Assembly: GCF_033568475.1 (NCBI RefSeq)
Contig: NC_133120.1
Coordinates: 51,571,499 to 51,635,498, forward strand
DNA length: 64,000 nt
Direction of reading: 5' to 3'
Source: Henckelia pumila
Taxonomy: Eukaryota > Streptophyta > Magnoliopsida > Lamiales > Gesneriaceae
The notes under the pieces are model-generated. The model worked only from the letters and a program-made list of their open reading frames with translations, searched no databases and was not told where the DNA came from. How positions within the stretch are numbered: position 1 is the stretch's first letter; each line of letters begins with the position of its first letter. Of the stretch, positions 1-10,982 are shown in pieces. The position numbers and the translations under genes are program-made.

Positions 1-283
1 CATTGTAGTATTGGATCGAGGTATCGACTTGGAACCATTCCGGATTAAAATATTTTAATCTTGATTTGAGCCGCCAGAGGGAGCAGGTGCACCGCCATAG
101 GGGTGTACCCGCGCCAAAACCAGCCGAGGGTGGTTTTCCCAGTGCGCACCCGCGCCCAAACTACCCGAGGGGTGGTTCACCCAGGGTGCACCCGCGCTGC
201 GTTAAAAAAAAAAATTTAGTCGGGTTTTTGTTGGTTATCGAATGATTTAATTTTTATTGATAATTAGAACCGAATTCCCCACA
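1..283 (+). repeat. 3' end of a gypsy LTR (U5 part), truncated by window edge
   Basis: The sequence ends in CCCCACA and is followed after five bases by a tRNA-Met primer site, so it is the downstream end of an LTR. Its terminal part (AACCGAATTCCCCACA, leader, gag) parallels the better preserved element at 32171-40968. It holds a GC-rich block (about 75-205) of repeated CACCCGCG- and GAGGG-like words followed by an A tract, the same arrangement as in the other Tekay-like LTRs here. The LTR start lies outside the window. Confidence 0.8.
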
Positions 284-288
284 GTAGG

Positions 289-300
289 TGGTATCAGAGC
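289..300 (+). other. Primer binding site (tRNA-iMet type)
   Basis: TGGTATCAGAGC lies six bases after the LTR end. It is complementary to the 3' end of initiator tRNA-Met and identical to the sites at 4834, 34099 and 57527. It would prime minus-strand cDNA synthesis. Confidence 0.9.
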
Positions 301-627
301 ATAAGTTTCTTGGACTGAGATAGAAATTAGTGAGCGGGGTAGATCGAGTCTGCTTTATTAATTTGTTTTGCATAAGATGGATTTGATTGAGTATTTGAAT
401 ACATGAAGTATATGCGAGCATGCTTTACTCTTTTGAGTTATATGATTGCATTCTTCTGTGTTGTTAATTATTATTGCATGCTCTATTTGAGAAACAATTC
501 CAGAACTTGTCCTCGATTAGAACCTGAATTCTCATGAAAACGCATGAGAATGCCGATCAGAGAAAAATGGGAATAGAATTGCTGAATATGATATTGTATT
601 TTGCACTAATCCTTTTGAATATCATAT

Positions 628-1916
628 ATGCCTTCCCGTCGAGCACCGATTACTAGAGAGACAGTGGACGTTCCTTAGGCAGAACAGGCAAATGTACAAC
701 AATTAGTGACGTGACTGCTACATCGACATAAACTTTGTTGAAGATATTTCAGTCTGTTAAACCGCCAACACTGAAGGGGACCGAGAATTCAGTGGACTAT
801 GAAAATTAGTTAGAATACATTGATCAGTTGTTCGAATCTCTGTACTATTCTGATGATCGTCGAATCAGACTGGTAGTACATCAACTTCATGAAGTTGCAA
901 AAAGTTGGTGGATTACAACAAAGAAAGCTTTGGAAAATTGAGGTACGACTATCACTTGAACTGTGTTTAAAACTAAATTCTATCAACGTTTCTTTCCAGT
1001 CTCGTACAGAAAAGACAAAGGGGAGGAATTTTCTAGTTTGAAGTAGGGACAGCTAAAAATTGAGGAATATGTGGCTAAATTTTCTAGCTTGTTGAAATTT
1101 GCTCCACATATAGCAGAGAATGATGAAACTAAGGGGGATCAATTTATAAATGGCTTGAATCCAGATGTTTTTACATTGGTGAACAGTGGAAGACCCAAAA
1201 ACTTTGCCGATGCACTAAATCGAGCTAAAGGAGCAGAGGCTGGTTTGTTGAGAAAGAAAGGGGCACCATTTATTCCATAACCACCTCAACAGCCATCGCC
1301 ATTGCCATAGAATCCGCCACCGTTTCAGCAACCATCCCTCAGATTTGAGGGAGGAAGCAGTAGCAGTGGCAGAAAAGATTCTCATTTTCGGCCAAAAGGA
1401 AAGCAATTTAAGAGGTCAGGCAGTAGTTCTTCCAGTTCCAGTGGGCCACAATAGTTTAGGTCTGGACAGAGTTCGGGGTATTCAGGTATTTATTGCAACA
1501 TATGTGGAGGACAACATTCTACTGATCAATGCAGATGAGTAACTGGCAGCTGTAATATATGTCATCAAATTGGTCATTTTGCTAAGGTGTGCCCTCACAG
1601 TGCAACAAAAAGAGCAATCGGTGCAGGTTCATCTAGACCAATACCTCAGTTTGAAAGGCAATCATCTGCAGTGCACTCATTCCAGCCACAGCCACATACT
1701 AGACCAAGAGGAAGCCAGGCTGTGAATCAACCTCCTAGGCAACTGACACGAGTCTTTGCATTGACTGAGTATCAGGCTCAGGAAGCACCTGATGATGTAA
1801 TAGCAGGTAACTGTTCTATCTTTGGTTATCTCTCCTATGTATTGATAGATACATGTGCATCACATATATTCATCTCTGAAAATTTTGCTATGTTGCACTA
1901 TTTGCCGTCTGAACCA
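628..1916 (+). pseudogene. Broken gag and start of protease, Tekay-like gypsy element
   Basis: The ATG at 628 starts MPSRRAPITRE, collinear with the Gag start of the element at 34369. Scattered stops and frameshifts break the frame. The stretch 1071-1280 still reads Gag ([30 protein letters not shown]) almost identically to the 34369 element. A CCHC knuckle (CNICHQIGHFAKVC) is readable near 1550-1600, and the protease site near 1850 reads DTCAS in place of DTGAS. Similarity stops at 1916, where a copia-type LTR begins, so reverse transcriptase and the rest are cut off here. This is not a functional gene. Confidence 0.88.
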
Positions 1917-2110
1917 TGTTAGAGTAGGTGCTCATTGAGCCAAGTTTTGGCCGATGGTCCTTGAGAGAACTCTTGTATGACAATCTTTATTTTAATAATA
2001 TTTGAAATTATTTAATTTGGCACACCTTCATCTGTATACCCATGCTAGTTGCATAGATAAAGCCCTTGAATATACAAATAGTAGAAAGAATATGAGATGG
2101 TCATGTGATG
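1917..2110 (+). repeat. Copia-type LTR, piece 1 of 4 (start)
   Basis: It begins TGTTAGAGTAGGTGCTCATTGAG, which matches the sense start of the copia LTR at 59653 (TGAAAGAGTGGGTGCC...GTGAGCC). It runs on through a shared GCCCTTGAATATAC segment. It interrupts the gag remnant at 1916 and is itself interrupted at 2110 by a solo LTR. The element is related to, but clearly diverged from, the one at 57818-64000. Confidence 0.75.
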
Positions 2111-3250
2111 TGTAAAGATCAAGGAATTTGCATGCATGCAGTTTCAAATTCATTTACACCAATAGTTATGCAAGGTTAATTAATGCAATTAATGTTGACA
2201 TTAACTCAAGAAGTTGGAAAGCCAAAGGACAAACCATGAAACCCCCACCATCAATGATCATTATGGCCATGATTAAAGACTTTTATGACCATTAAGAGTG
2301 CCCTTTCACCTTCTACTAAACCTCACCTATAAATAGACCTCAAAGTTGATGGAATTAGATACACCAAACACAAGATTTTCCCTCAATCTCTCCCAAAATT
2401 TAGTAGCTATAGTGGTCGAGACTCTGCCAATTTTCAAAGCTAGAGTAGTTTGTATTGAAAGCAAGTAGTTGAGCAAGAGTGCTGTTGAAAGTCCTGATTG
2501 AGGTGTCAACCAAGATCCAATATACTTCAATTTTCGTGGGAATCAGGTAAGTGGGCTTTCGGTTTTGAAAAAAATAACCTTTTGCATGATAATGTCTGAA
2601 CTTCTGAAAACTCTGATTTTTGTTACTGTACTGATACTTGTGAACTAGTGGTAGGAGTATATATTCCGAACATATCTGAATTCTGTTATTTCTGATTTCC
2701 GGCCTCACCCTTTAGAGGAATACCATATAAGGGACTGATATCAGTTAGCCACTAAATTCAATAAGTTAAATCAGTGCATGTTTTGTATTCTATTTTTGAA
2801 AATATAATGATGTTCAGTTCAGTATGAATGCATAAGTCTGGAATTGTTTTTATGCAGGATATTCCCCCATTTACTGAGTGACACTCATATCACTCAACCA
2901 CCTTGAACCACCCTCTCAGATAAGAACGAGGAAGAACTTGAGGACGATGAGCAGAACCAGTTTTGGGGATGGTGAAGATTGATTGAGTTACATGTTATTT
3001 AGTTTATGTTTCAGTTTCATAAGCCGTTGCATTTTAGCTAGTTGATGTTTTTAGTTATCTTTTTATTCCGCTGCGTTTGTTAGACTATGTATTGATCTGT
3101 ATGATTTGCAGTTGTAAGAACAATGAAATTCCATGTTATGAATGAATAGACTGGTAAGTATTATGAAATCTGTACTTCTGAGGCTTGTTGTTTAATGTAA
3201 AAATGTTAAATAACGCCGATGTCAACTAGGCCCGATTTCGGGGCGTGACA
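2111..3250 (+). mobile_element. Solo LTR, 1140 bp, TSD TGATG
   Basis: The termini are TGTAAAGATC and GGGGCGTGACA, flanked by the perfect 5-bp duplication TGATG (2106-2110 and 3251-3255). A plant-type TATA box CTATAAATAG is at 2327-2336, so the LTR is in plus orientation. No primer site, coding region or second LTR adjoins it. It therefore looks like the product of LTR-LTR recombination after insertion into the copia-type LTR. The family is unknown; the GGGGCGTGACA end suggests gypsy, which I infer only from similarity of style. Confidence 0.85.
2327..2336 (+). promoter_or_regulatory. TATA box of the solo LTR
   Basis: CTATAAATAG, a canonical plant TATA box, lies about 220 bp into the LTR. Confidence 0.7.
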
Positions 3251-3364
3251 TGATGACTATCATGAAACTCATATTTGGAATACTGTATATTCTAAACTGT
3301 TCCTAGTCGATTCAGCCGCCACAAAGAAGGATAAAGGCCGCTCAAGATTGAGACTAGTATTTGA
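3251..3364 (+). repeat. Copia-type LTR, piece 2 of 4
   Basis: Contains GTTCCTAGTCGATTCAGCCG and a nearby GGATAAAGGCCGCTC block. The same order occurs on the minus strand near 59320-59400 in the copia LTR. It ends at the gypsy insertion at 3365. Confidence 0.8.
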
Positions 3365-4829
3365 TGTAGTAACCTAGATACCATTTTAAGATAATAATAT
3401 GTTAAACATGATTAAGGGTTGGTATTTAACCAATTTTGGAGTGTTATTGGACTTCGGAAGAGGAATTTGGGCTTTTGAATTTGGGCCAGATCGGAAGCTC
3501 CGATCCCAGTTCGGAAGCTCCGATCCTGACCATTTCGGAAGCAGATCGGATGCACGGGGATCGGACGTTCCGATCAGGAACGGAGGTTCCGATCTCAGCC
3601 AGCCAGCAATGCTCGATGACTCAGCCGTGAGTTTTGACAAGTGTTGATCGGGGGTTCGATCGGAAGTTCCGATCCCGGAACGGTGGTTCCGATCCCGACA
3701 TTTCGGACATGCACAGAATGAGCTGGAATCGGAAGCTCCGATCCCGAGATCGGTGGTTCCGATTGTTGCCGAGATTTTGGCTATAAATAGGGCTCATTTG
3801 CTTCAGTTTTGAAATACGAATTCCCGCGTTTCCTTCTTCAGTTATATAGTGTGAGATATACACTTGAGGGCCCTATCGGTTAATAGTGAGGTTCTGAAAT
3901 AACCACAGTGAGGTTATAGTCATTCAGGACTAGCGACTCCAAAGGGCTATCGACGGACGAAGGTATGGTCTGGGAATCTATTTAAGTTTTGGGAGTACTT
4001 ATTAGCTTAGTTAAGGCTTATAGAATTTATGTAGTGATACGGTGAACTTTTGAATATAGACTTGGAACCTAGGATCTACTTTACTTGAACTAGCCTAGAG
4101 GTACGTACACATTGACTGAGATTTCCAGCGAGTATACATGTTTATATGTTGCATTTATTTGGCATTATTATATGGCATGATGTATGATTTACCGTTTTCT
4201 ATACTCATATGTCATGTGCATATACACGTTGAGCCTATACCTTGTTATACTTGACTATAGAGCCGCTCAGCTCGATACTCGATAGTCTGTCACTGAGAGT
4301 ACCGCGACGGCGGGGGCATTTATGTCTGTCTACTCTGGTGTACTAGACGAGTGTGGTTGCACCCAGAGGTTGATCCGTGCGGTGGCAGCACTCATATGGC
4401 GCCGGTACTGAGCATGACTTTTCAGATGACCCTGTACCAGTCATCATGTTGCATGCATTATATACATATGTTTACTCATGTCTATGTACTGGGCGTAGCG
4501 CTCACGTCCTAGTTGTTATCTTGGACACCCTATTCCATGGGGCAGGTCGCAGGATGGACGGAGCTGGTAGTTCAAGGCAGGACTAGGGAGCAGGAGCTTT
4601 GAAAGTTTTTATACAGCATGATTTATTAGCTGTATAATGGTTACTGGTTAAGAATTTCGATATGGTTGTATCATTACAGATTTAAGCCTGGATTATATTA
4701 CTAAGCTGATATGTAAATTATGGATTATGTTTCCGCGCGTTTTTACTCTGTTAAGTATTTTGCTGTATTAAGTTTTAATGCATGCTATTAGTTGCCAGTT
4801 AGTAGGTGATTCCATGTAGGGTCACTACA
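3365..4829 (+). repeat. 5' LTR of the 3365-10982 gypsy element
   Basis: Runs from TGTAGTAACC to GGGTCACTACA, 1465 bp. The upstream part holds a palindrome-rich array (about 3480-3770) of TCGGAAGCTCCGA-type words just before the TATA box at 3781. Confidence 0.93.
3781..3790 (+). promoter_or_regulatory. LTR TATA box
   Basis: CTATAAATAG follows directly after the palindromic array. The copy in the 3' LTR is at 9937-9946. It is the likely core promoter for the element's genomic RNA. Confidence 0.75.
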
Positions 4830-4833
4830 TTTT

Positions 4834-4845
4834 TGGTATCAGAGC
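4834..4845 (+). other. Primer binding site (tRNA-iMet type)
   Basis: TGGTATCAGAGC, four bases after the 5' LTR end. Confidence 0.92.
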
Positions 4846-4937
4846 ATGCATAGATTTTGGGATTAGTACTTGGGATTTAGTTTAGTCTTGAGTAATTCTT
4901 GCGCATTTGGGATTTAATGTGCAATTCTTTTCAGGAT

Positions 4938-6377
4938 ATGGCTGACGAGAGTCACGGTAGTGTTGGCCAGGGAAGTGGTCATCATCATCGTCGCCATCAT
5001 CATCAGGATGATCAACATCGTCCTCATGAGGGTCGACGTCGCTATACTATTAATAAGTTTATGCAGGTAGGACCGAAACCCTTAGTGGGAGGCGAGAATC
5101 CTGAACAAGCTAGAAGCTGGATGTCTAAACTTGAGAGCACGTTCCGAGCTTTTGAATGTACTGAGGAGCAGAAACTGGAAGTTCTAGAATTCGTTCTAGA
5201 GGATAGAGCACGTTTTTGGTGGGATGCCAAGGTTGCTCAGGCACGTACTGAGAGAGGACAGGTGACTTGGGGGGATTTCTGTCGGGAGTTTCAGAAATTG
5301 TATTTTCCTCCGGCTGTTCTCCAAGCACGATCTATGGAGTTGCTTACTTTGAGGCAAGGATCAATGACTATTGATCAGTATCAACAGCGATTTCTTGATC
5401 TGCTACCTTTCAGTCCTCATATTAATGAGAGTGATGCATCAAAATATGATATCTTTTTACAAGGTTTGAACCAAGATATCTACGCACAGGTTGTCGTCTG
5501 TGATGACCCGGTATCTTATGAGACTTTGGTGAACCGTTGCCGTCTTGTGGAGACCAGCAACAGGCGTGGACAGTTGATGATGCCAGCACAGCCTAGTGGA
5601 TTTATTGAGCCTCGAGCTCAATCTGTTGTGTCATCTGTACCTACGTCTTCTTCTACTCCTACTACTTCGTCTGGTTCTCGTGGTTCACGAGGTACTTTCC
5701 GCTTTGGGAAGAAGAAGAAGAAGGAGGAGTTTTGTAGCCACTGTGGTGGGAAGCATCCTGCAGCTTCATGTCGGAGAGCTACTGGTGCTTGTTATATTTG
5801 CGGTCAGCAGGGACATCTGCAGAGAGATTGTCCTCAGCGCATGGGTTCTGCTAGTGGATCGGGATCCCAGGTTGGATCTCAGGCTTCTACTTTTCCACGT
5901 CAGCAGCCAGCACCACAGAGTTCTTCTGGTTATCGTCCCCAGACTCAAGGGCAAGTGTTTGCTCTGTCTCAGGAGCAGGCTACTGAGGGAAGCGATCGCA
6001 TGTTGGCAGGTAACTTCTTGTTATGTGGTATTCCTGCACTTGTATTAATTGATACGGGAGCATCGCATTCCTTTATTTCTAGTCGCTTCGTTAAGAGACA
6101 TAGATTACCTTATGTATCATTAGATATGGATTTAGTTGTATCTACTCCGTTGGAGCAGGAGGTAATAACTAAGCGTCTAGTGATGGGTTGCCTTCTGGAG
6201 TTTGAGGGTAATGTGTTATCGGCTAATTTGATGATATTAGCGATGATGGATTTTGACTGTATCTTGGGAATAGATATGCTGACTTTGTATCACGCTACTG
6301 TGGATTGTTATCAGCGTCTGGTACAGTTTCATCCCGTTGAGGGTGATAGTTGGTACTTTTATGGTGAGGGTGCGTGA
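4938..6377 (+). CDS. Gag-protease of gypsy element
   Basis: I take the ATG at 4938 (MADESHGSVGQ) as the start, by analogy with the element at 34369; an in-frame ATG lies upstream at 4917. The N-terminus is histidine-rich (HHHRRHHHQDDQH). A Retrotrans_gag domain follows (RSWMSKLESTFRAFE to FSPHI). Next is a pair of zinc-knuckle-like motifs (CSHCGGKHPAASC and CYICGQQGHLQRDC). The aspartic protease comes last, with active site LIDTGASHSF near 6050. Gag would package the element RNA and the protease would process the polyprotein. The frame ends at TGA (6375-6377), but pol continues in the same frame two codons later. The stop is best explained as CGA changed to TGA, because the related element reads [12 protein letters not shown] here. 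Confidence 0.9.
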   Translation: MADESHGSVGQGSGHHHRRHHHQDDQHRPHEGRRRYTINKFMQVGPKPLVGGENPEQARSWMSKLESTFRAFECTEEQKLEVLEFVLEDRARFWWDAKVAQARTERGQVTWGDFCREFQKLYFPPAVLQARSMELLTLRQGSMTIDQYQQRFLDLLPFSPHINESDASKYDIFLQGLNQDIYAQVVVCDDPVSYETLVNRCRLVETSNRRGQLMMPAQPSGFIEPRAQSVVSSVPTSSSTPTTSSGSRGSRGTFRFGKKKKKEEFCSHCGGKHPAASCRRATGACYICGQQGHLQRDCPQRMGSASGSGSQVGSQASTFPRQQPAPQSSSGYRPQTQGQVFALSQEQATEGSDRMLAGNFLLCGIPALVLIDTGASHSFISSRFVKRHRLPYVSLDMDLVVSTPLEQEVITKRLVMGCLLEFEGNVLSANLMILAMMDFDCILGIDMLTLYHATVDCYQRLVQFHPVEGDSWYFYGEGA

Positions 6378-6383
6378 CCTCCG

Positions 6384-9300
6384 ATGCCACTTGTTTCGGC
6401 TCTGAAGGCATGTCATGTCTTGGAGTCAGGTGGGGAGGGCTACCTCATCTATGCAGTTGATATGTCCATGAGTAGTACGGGTATTGATCAGCTACCGGTT
6501 GTCAGCGAGTTTCCTGACGTATTCCCTGATGAGATTCCTGGTTTTCCTCCGGTTCGAGAGGTTGAATTTGGTATTGATCTAGTACCAGGAACTACGCCTA
6601 TATCCCGAGCACCTTATCGTCTGGCACCGTCAGAGATGAGGGAATTGAAACAGCAGTTGCAAGATCTACTTGATAAGGGATATATTCGTCCGAGTGTTTC
6701 TCCGTGGGGAGCACCTGTTTTGTTTGTCAAAAAGAAGGATGGATCGATGCGATTATGTATTGATTACAGGCAGTTGAATCGTGTCACCATCAAGAATAAG
6801 TATCCTTTGCCGCGGATTGATGATCTGTTCGATCAACTACAGGGTACTTCTGTTTATTCGAAGATAGATCTGAGATCTGGATACCATCAGATGCGGGTAC
6901 GAGACTCAGATATATCTACGACTGCTTTCAGGACCAGATACGGACATTATGAGTTTCTGGTGATGCCATTCGATTTGACGAATGCACCGGCAGTCTTTAT
7001 GAATCTGATGAATCAGATATTTCGAGATTATCTGGATAGATTTGTCATCGTCTTTATAGATGATATTCTTGTTTATTCTCATGACAAGGATGAGCATGCA
7101 CAGCATTTGAGGATTGTTCTACAGACGTTACGATATAAGCAGCTATATGCGAAATTAAGCAAGTGTGAATTCTGGCTAGATCGGGTAGTATTTCTCGGTC
7201 ATGTGATTTCGAGTGAAGGGATATCTGTTGATCCTAGTAAGATAGAGGCAGTGCTGAACTGGTCTCGTCCGACAACGGTTGCTGAGATTCGTAGTTTCTT
7301 GGGTCTAGCGGGATATTACCGTCGGTTCATCGAGAATTTTTCACAGTTGGCCAGGCCTTTGACTCAGCTTACTCGAAAAGATGTTACCTTCATTTGGTCC
7401 TCGGATTGTGAGGAGTCATTTCACGAGCTGCGTAGACGTCTTACTACTGCACCTGTGTTAGCTCTACCTTCTGGATCAGGAGGTTATGTTGTCTATACTG
7501 ATGCCTCTGGTCAGGGGTTAGGATGTGTTTTGACACAGCATGGACATGTTATTGCCTATGCTTCTCGACAGTTGAAGTTGCATGAGAGTAATTATCCAGT
7601 GCATGATCTCGAGTTAGCCGCCATTGTATTTGCGCTCAAGATTTGGAGACATTATCTTTATGGCGAGAAATTTGAGATATTTACGGATCACAAGAGTTTG
7701 AAGTATTTATTCACTCAGGCAGAGTTGAATATGCGACAGAGACGCTGGATGGATCTCCTGAAGGATTATGATTGTGAAATCAAATATCATCCAGGTTCTG
7801 TTAATCTTACTGCTGATGCCTTGAGTCGGCAGGTGAGACGGTCTGCACTTCAGACTAATGAAATATCTCATATGATTCAAGAGTGCTGTTCATTGAGTTT
7901 TACGCTCAAGCACAAGAAAGGGAGGAATGGGATTCGTTTGTATACTATTCTATCTGAGCCAGCATTGTATTCTCGGATCAGAGATGCTCAGATATCTGAT
8001 GTTAAGACTCAGCGATTGGCACATCTAGCCAATGGAGTTAATACATCTGGATTCCATTTTCAGGCAGATGGTTTATTGTGCCTATCCAATAGAGTGGTTG
8101 TACCTAATGTTGCGGAGCTCAGGAATGATATTCTATCTCAAGCTCACAGGAGTCGATTAACAGTTCATCCTGGAAGTATGAAAATATATAAGGACTTGCG
8201 AACTAGATTCTGGTGGAAGGGGATGAAACGAAGTGTGTATCAATTTGTTTCGAGATGTTTGGTTTGTCAACAGGTCAAGGCTGAACATCGACGACCAGGT
8301 GGATTACTGCAGAATCTTGAGATTCCCGAATGGAAGTGGGAGCACGTAACTATGGATTTTGTCACCCACTTACCTATGACGTCACGTCAGTGTGATGCTA
8401 TCTGGGTCGTTGTTGACCGTTTGACAAAATCAGCACATTTCATTCCTTATAACCGGGAATATTCTTATGATCGCATGGCACGCTTATATATCCAGGAGAT
8501 TGTGCGATTACATGGGATTCCAGTGAGTATTGTCAGTGATAGAGATCCGCGATTTACTTCACGTTTTTGGGGTAGTTTTCAGCAGGCGTTGGGTACCACT
8601 CTAAGTTTGAGCACTGCGTATCATCCGGAGACTGATGGGCAGTCAGAGCGCACTATTCGTACGCTGGAGGATATGCTACGTTCTTCTGTCATGGATTTTG
8701 GTTTATCTTGGCAGGATCAGTTACCTTTGATTGAATTTGCCTACAATAACAGTTATCATCGTAGTATTGATATGGCACCTTTCGAGGCATTGTATGGTCG
8801 ACGGTGTCGTACTCCGTTATTCTGGGATGAAGTCGGGGAACGGCAAGTCGAGGGTCCTGAATTGGTGCAGCAGATTGTAGACAAGGTAGATTTGATCAAG
8901 CATAGGATCAAAGTTGCTCAAGATAGACAAGCCAGTTATGCGAATATTCGCCGCAGGCCACTTCAGTTTGAGCCTGGTGAATATGTTTTTCTGCGAGTAT
9001 CACCTTTCAGGAAGGTGATGAGATTCGGTGTGAAAGGCAAGTTGTCTCCTCGTTACATTGGGCCTTTCCAAATACTGGAGAAGATTGGAAATGTTGCTTA
9101 TCGTTTGGCTTTACCGCCATCTCTTTCCAGTATACACAATGTTTTTCATGTGTCGTTGCTTCGACAGTACATAGCTGATGAATCTCATGTGATTCAATCT
9201 ACTGATATTCAGCTAGAGCCAGATCTGTTTTTTGTTGAACGACCAATTCGTATCCTAGACAGGAAGGAGAAAGTTCTTCGGAACAAGACTATACCACTTG

Positions 9301-9401
9301 TGATGGTACAGTGGCAGCGCCGAGGCGTTGAAGAAGCAACTTGGGAAACTGAGAGTCGTATGCGAGCAGAATATCCTGAGTTATTTGCTTTGTATTTTTG
9401 A
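6384..9401 (+). CDS. Pol (RT-RNase H-integrase-chromodomain) of gypsy element
   Basis: Same frame as gag-pro after the single TGA; 1005 aa from the ATG at 6384. The order is reverse transcriptase ([20 protein letters not shown]; active site FIDDI near residue 223) and RNase H ([10 protein letters not shown] near 370). Then comes integrase, with its zinc domain ([10 protein letters not shown], about 586-630) and a D,D,E triad near residues 658, 718 and 754 ([24 protein letters not shown]). A C-terminal chromodomain-like segment ([18 protein letters not shown]) closes it. In plant chromoviruses that segment steers integration to chromatin. Oddity: the RT motif usually reading PFGLTNAP is PFDLTNAP here, a likely damaging change. 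It ends 120 bp before the 3' LTR. Confidence 0.92.
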   Translation: MPLVSALKACHVLESGGEGYLIYAVDMSMSSTGIDQLPVVSEFPDVFPDEIPGFPPVREVEFGIDLVPGTTPISRAPYRLAPSEMRELKQQLQDLLDKGYIRPSVSPWGAPVLFVKKKDGSMRLCIDYRQLNRVTIKNKYPLPRIDDLFDQLQGTSVYSKIDLRSGYHQMRVRDSDISTTAFRTRYGHYEFLVMPFDLTNAPAVFMNLMNQIFRDYLDRFVIVFIDDILVYSHDKDEHAQHLRIVLQTLRYKQLYAKLSKCEFWLDRVVFLGHVISSEGISVDPSKIEAVLNWSRPTTVAEIRSFLGLAGYYRRFIENFSQLARPLTQLTRKDVTFIWSSDCEESFHELRRRLTTAPVLALPSGSGGYVVYTDASGQGLGCVLTQHGHVIAYASRQLKLHESNYPVHDLELAAIVFALKIWRHYLYGEKFEIFTDHKSLKYLFTQAELNMRQRRWMDLLKDYDCEIKYHPGSVNLTADALSRQVRRSALQTNEISHMIQECCSLSFTLKHKKGRNGIRLYTILSEPALYSRIRDAQISDVKTQRLAHLANGVNTSGFHFQADGLLCLSNRVVVPNVAELRNDILSQAHRSRLTVHPGSMKIYKDLRTRFWWKGMKRSVYQFVSRCLVCQQVKAEHRRPGGLLQNLEIPEWKWEHVTMDFVTHLPMTSRQCDAIWVVVDRLTKSAHFIPYNREYSYDRMARLYIQEIVRLHGIPVSIVSDRDPRFTSRFWGSFQQALGTTLSLSTAYHPETDGQSERTIRTLEDMLRSSVMDFGLSWQDQLPLIEFAYNNSYHRSIDMAPFEALYGRRCRTPLFWDEVGERQVEGPELVQQIVDKVDLIKHRIKVAQDRQASYANIRRRPLQFEPGEYVFLRVSPFRKVMRFGVKGKLSPRYIGPFQILEKIGNVAYRLALPPSLSSIHNVFHVSLLRQYIADESHVIQSTDIQLEPDLFFVERPIRILDRKEKVLRNKTIPLVMVQWQRRGVEEATWETESRMRAEYPELFALYF

Positions 9402-9506
9402 TTACCATATAAGATGTAATTACCGTTGTTGTAATAAGACATGGTGTGATGTTTCATATTGTTATCTTGATTTATCTTTAGATGTTATTTCGCGGACGAA
9501 ATATCT

Positions 9507-9520
9507 AAAGGTGGGGAGAA
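9507..9520 (+). other. Polypurine tract
   Basis: AAAGGTGGGGAGAA directly precedes the 3' LTR and would prime plus-strand DNA. Confidence 0.85.
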
Positions 9521-10982
9521 TGTAGTAACCCAGATACCATTTTAAGATAATAATATGTTAAACATGATTAAGGGTTGGTATTTAACCAATTTCGGAGTGT
9601 TATTGGACTTCGGAAGAGGAATTTGGGCTTCTGACTTTGGGCCAGATCGGAAGCTCCGATCCCAGTTCGGAAGCTCCGATCCTGACCACTTCGGAAGCAG
9701 ATCGGATGCACGGGGATCGGACGTTCCGATCAGGAACGGAGGTTCCGATCTCAGCCAACCAGCAATGCTCGATGACTCAGCCGTGAGTTTTGACAAGTGT
9801 TGATCGGGGGTTCGATCGGAAGTTCCGATCCCGGAACGGTGGTTCCGATCCCGACGTGTCGGACATGCACAGAATGAGCTGGAATCGGAAGCTCCGATCC
9901 CGAGATCGGTGGTTCCGATTGTTGCCGAGATTTTGGCTATAAATAGGGCTCATTTGCTTCAGTTTTGAAATACGAATTCCCGCGTTTCCTTCTTCAGTTA
10001 TATAGTGTGAGATATACACTTGAGGGCCCTATCGGTTAATAGTGAGGTTCTGAAATAACCACGGTGAGGTTATAGTCATTCAGGACTAGCGACTCCAAAG
10101 GGCTATCGACGGACGAAGGTATGGTCCGGGAATCTATTTAAGTTTTGGGAGTACTTATTAGCTTAGTTAAGGCTTATAGAATTTATGTAGTGATACGGTG
10201 AACTTTTGAATATAGGCTTGGAACCTAGGATCTACTTTACTTGAACTAGCCTAGAGGTACGTACACATTGACTGAGATTTCCAGCGAGTATACATGTTTA
10301 TATGTTGCATTTATTTGGCATTATTATATGGAATGATGTATGATTTACCGTTTTCTATACTCATATGTCATGTGCATATACACGTTGAGCCTATACCTTG
10401 TTATACTTGACTATAGAGCCGCTCAGCTCGATACTCGATAGTCTGTCACTGAGAGTACCGCGACGGCGGGGGCATTTATGTCTGTCTACTCTGGTGTACT
10501 AGACGAGTGTGGTTGCACCCAGAGGTTGATCCGTGCGGTGGCAGCACTCATATGGCGCCGGTACTGAGCATGACTTTTCAGATGACCCTGTACCCATCAT
10601 GTTGCATGCATTATATACATATGTTTACTCATGTCTATGTACTGGGCGTAGCGCTCACGTCCTAGTTGTTATCTTGGACACCCTATTCCATGGGGCAGGT
10701 CGCAGGATGGACGGAGCTGGTAGTTCAAGGCAGGACTAGGGAGCAGGAGCTTTGAAAGTTTTTATACAGCATGATTTATTAGCTGTATAATGTTTACTGG
10801 TTAAGAATTTCGATATGGTTGTATCATTACAGATTTAAGCCTGGATTATATTACTAAGCTGATATGTAAATTATGGATTATGTTTCCGCGCGTTTTTACT
10901 CTGTTAAGTATTTTGTTGTATTAAGTTTTAATGCATGCTATTAGTTGCCAGTTAGTAGGTGATTCCATGTAGGGTCACTACA
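9521..10982 (+). repeat. 3' LTR of the 3365-10982 gypsy element
   Basis: 1462 bp, collinear with the 5' LTR, including the palindromic array and the TATA box (9937-9946). A 3-bp length difference near 10592 (TACCCATC versus TACCAGTCATC) is one visible difference. Confidence 0.93.

Larger units (their letters stand above)
3365..10982 (+). mobile_element. Nearly complete Ty3/gypsy chromovirus (Tekay-like), 7.6 kb
   Basis: Two LTRs (3365-4829 and 9521-10982) match over their whole length with only scattered differences (for example CCTAGATACC versus CCCAGATACC at the start). They enclose a PBS, gag-pro and pol in gypsy order, and a polypurine tract. The flanks TTTGA (3360-3364) and TTTGC (10983-10987) agree at four of five bases. 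The copia LTR resumes exactly after the element (TTTGCGATG...), which confirms the boundaries. The near-identical LTRs suggest a recent insertion. One in-frame stop and an altered RT motif make it probably non-autonomous. Confidence 0.93.

Noticed and set aside
289-300. tRNA-like sequence
   Set aside because: It is only the complement of a tRNA-Met 3' end used as primer site; no cloverleaf around it.
5596-6048. 150-aa leucine-rich plus-strand frame
   Set aside because: Shadow frame within the gag-protease coding region.
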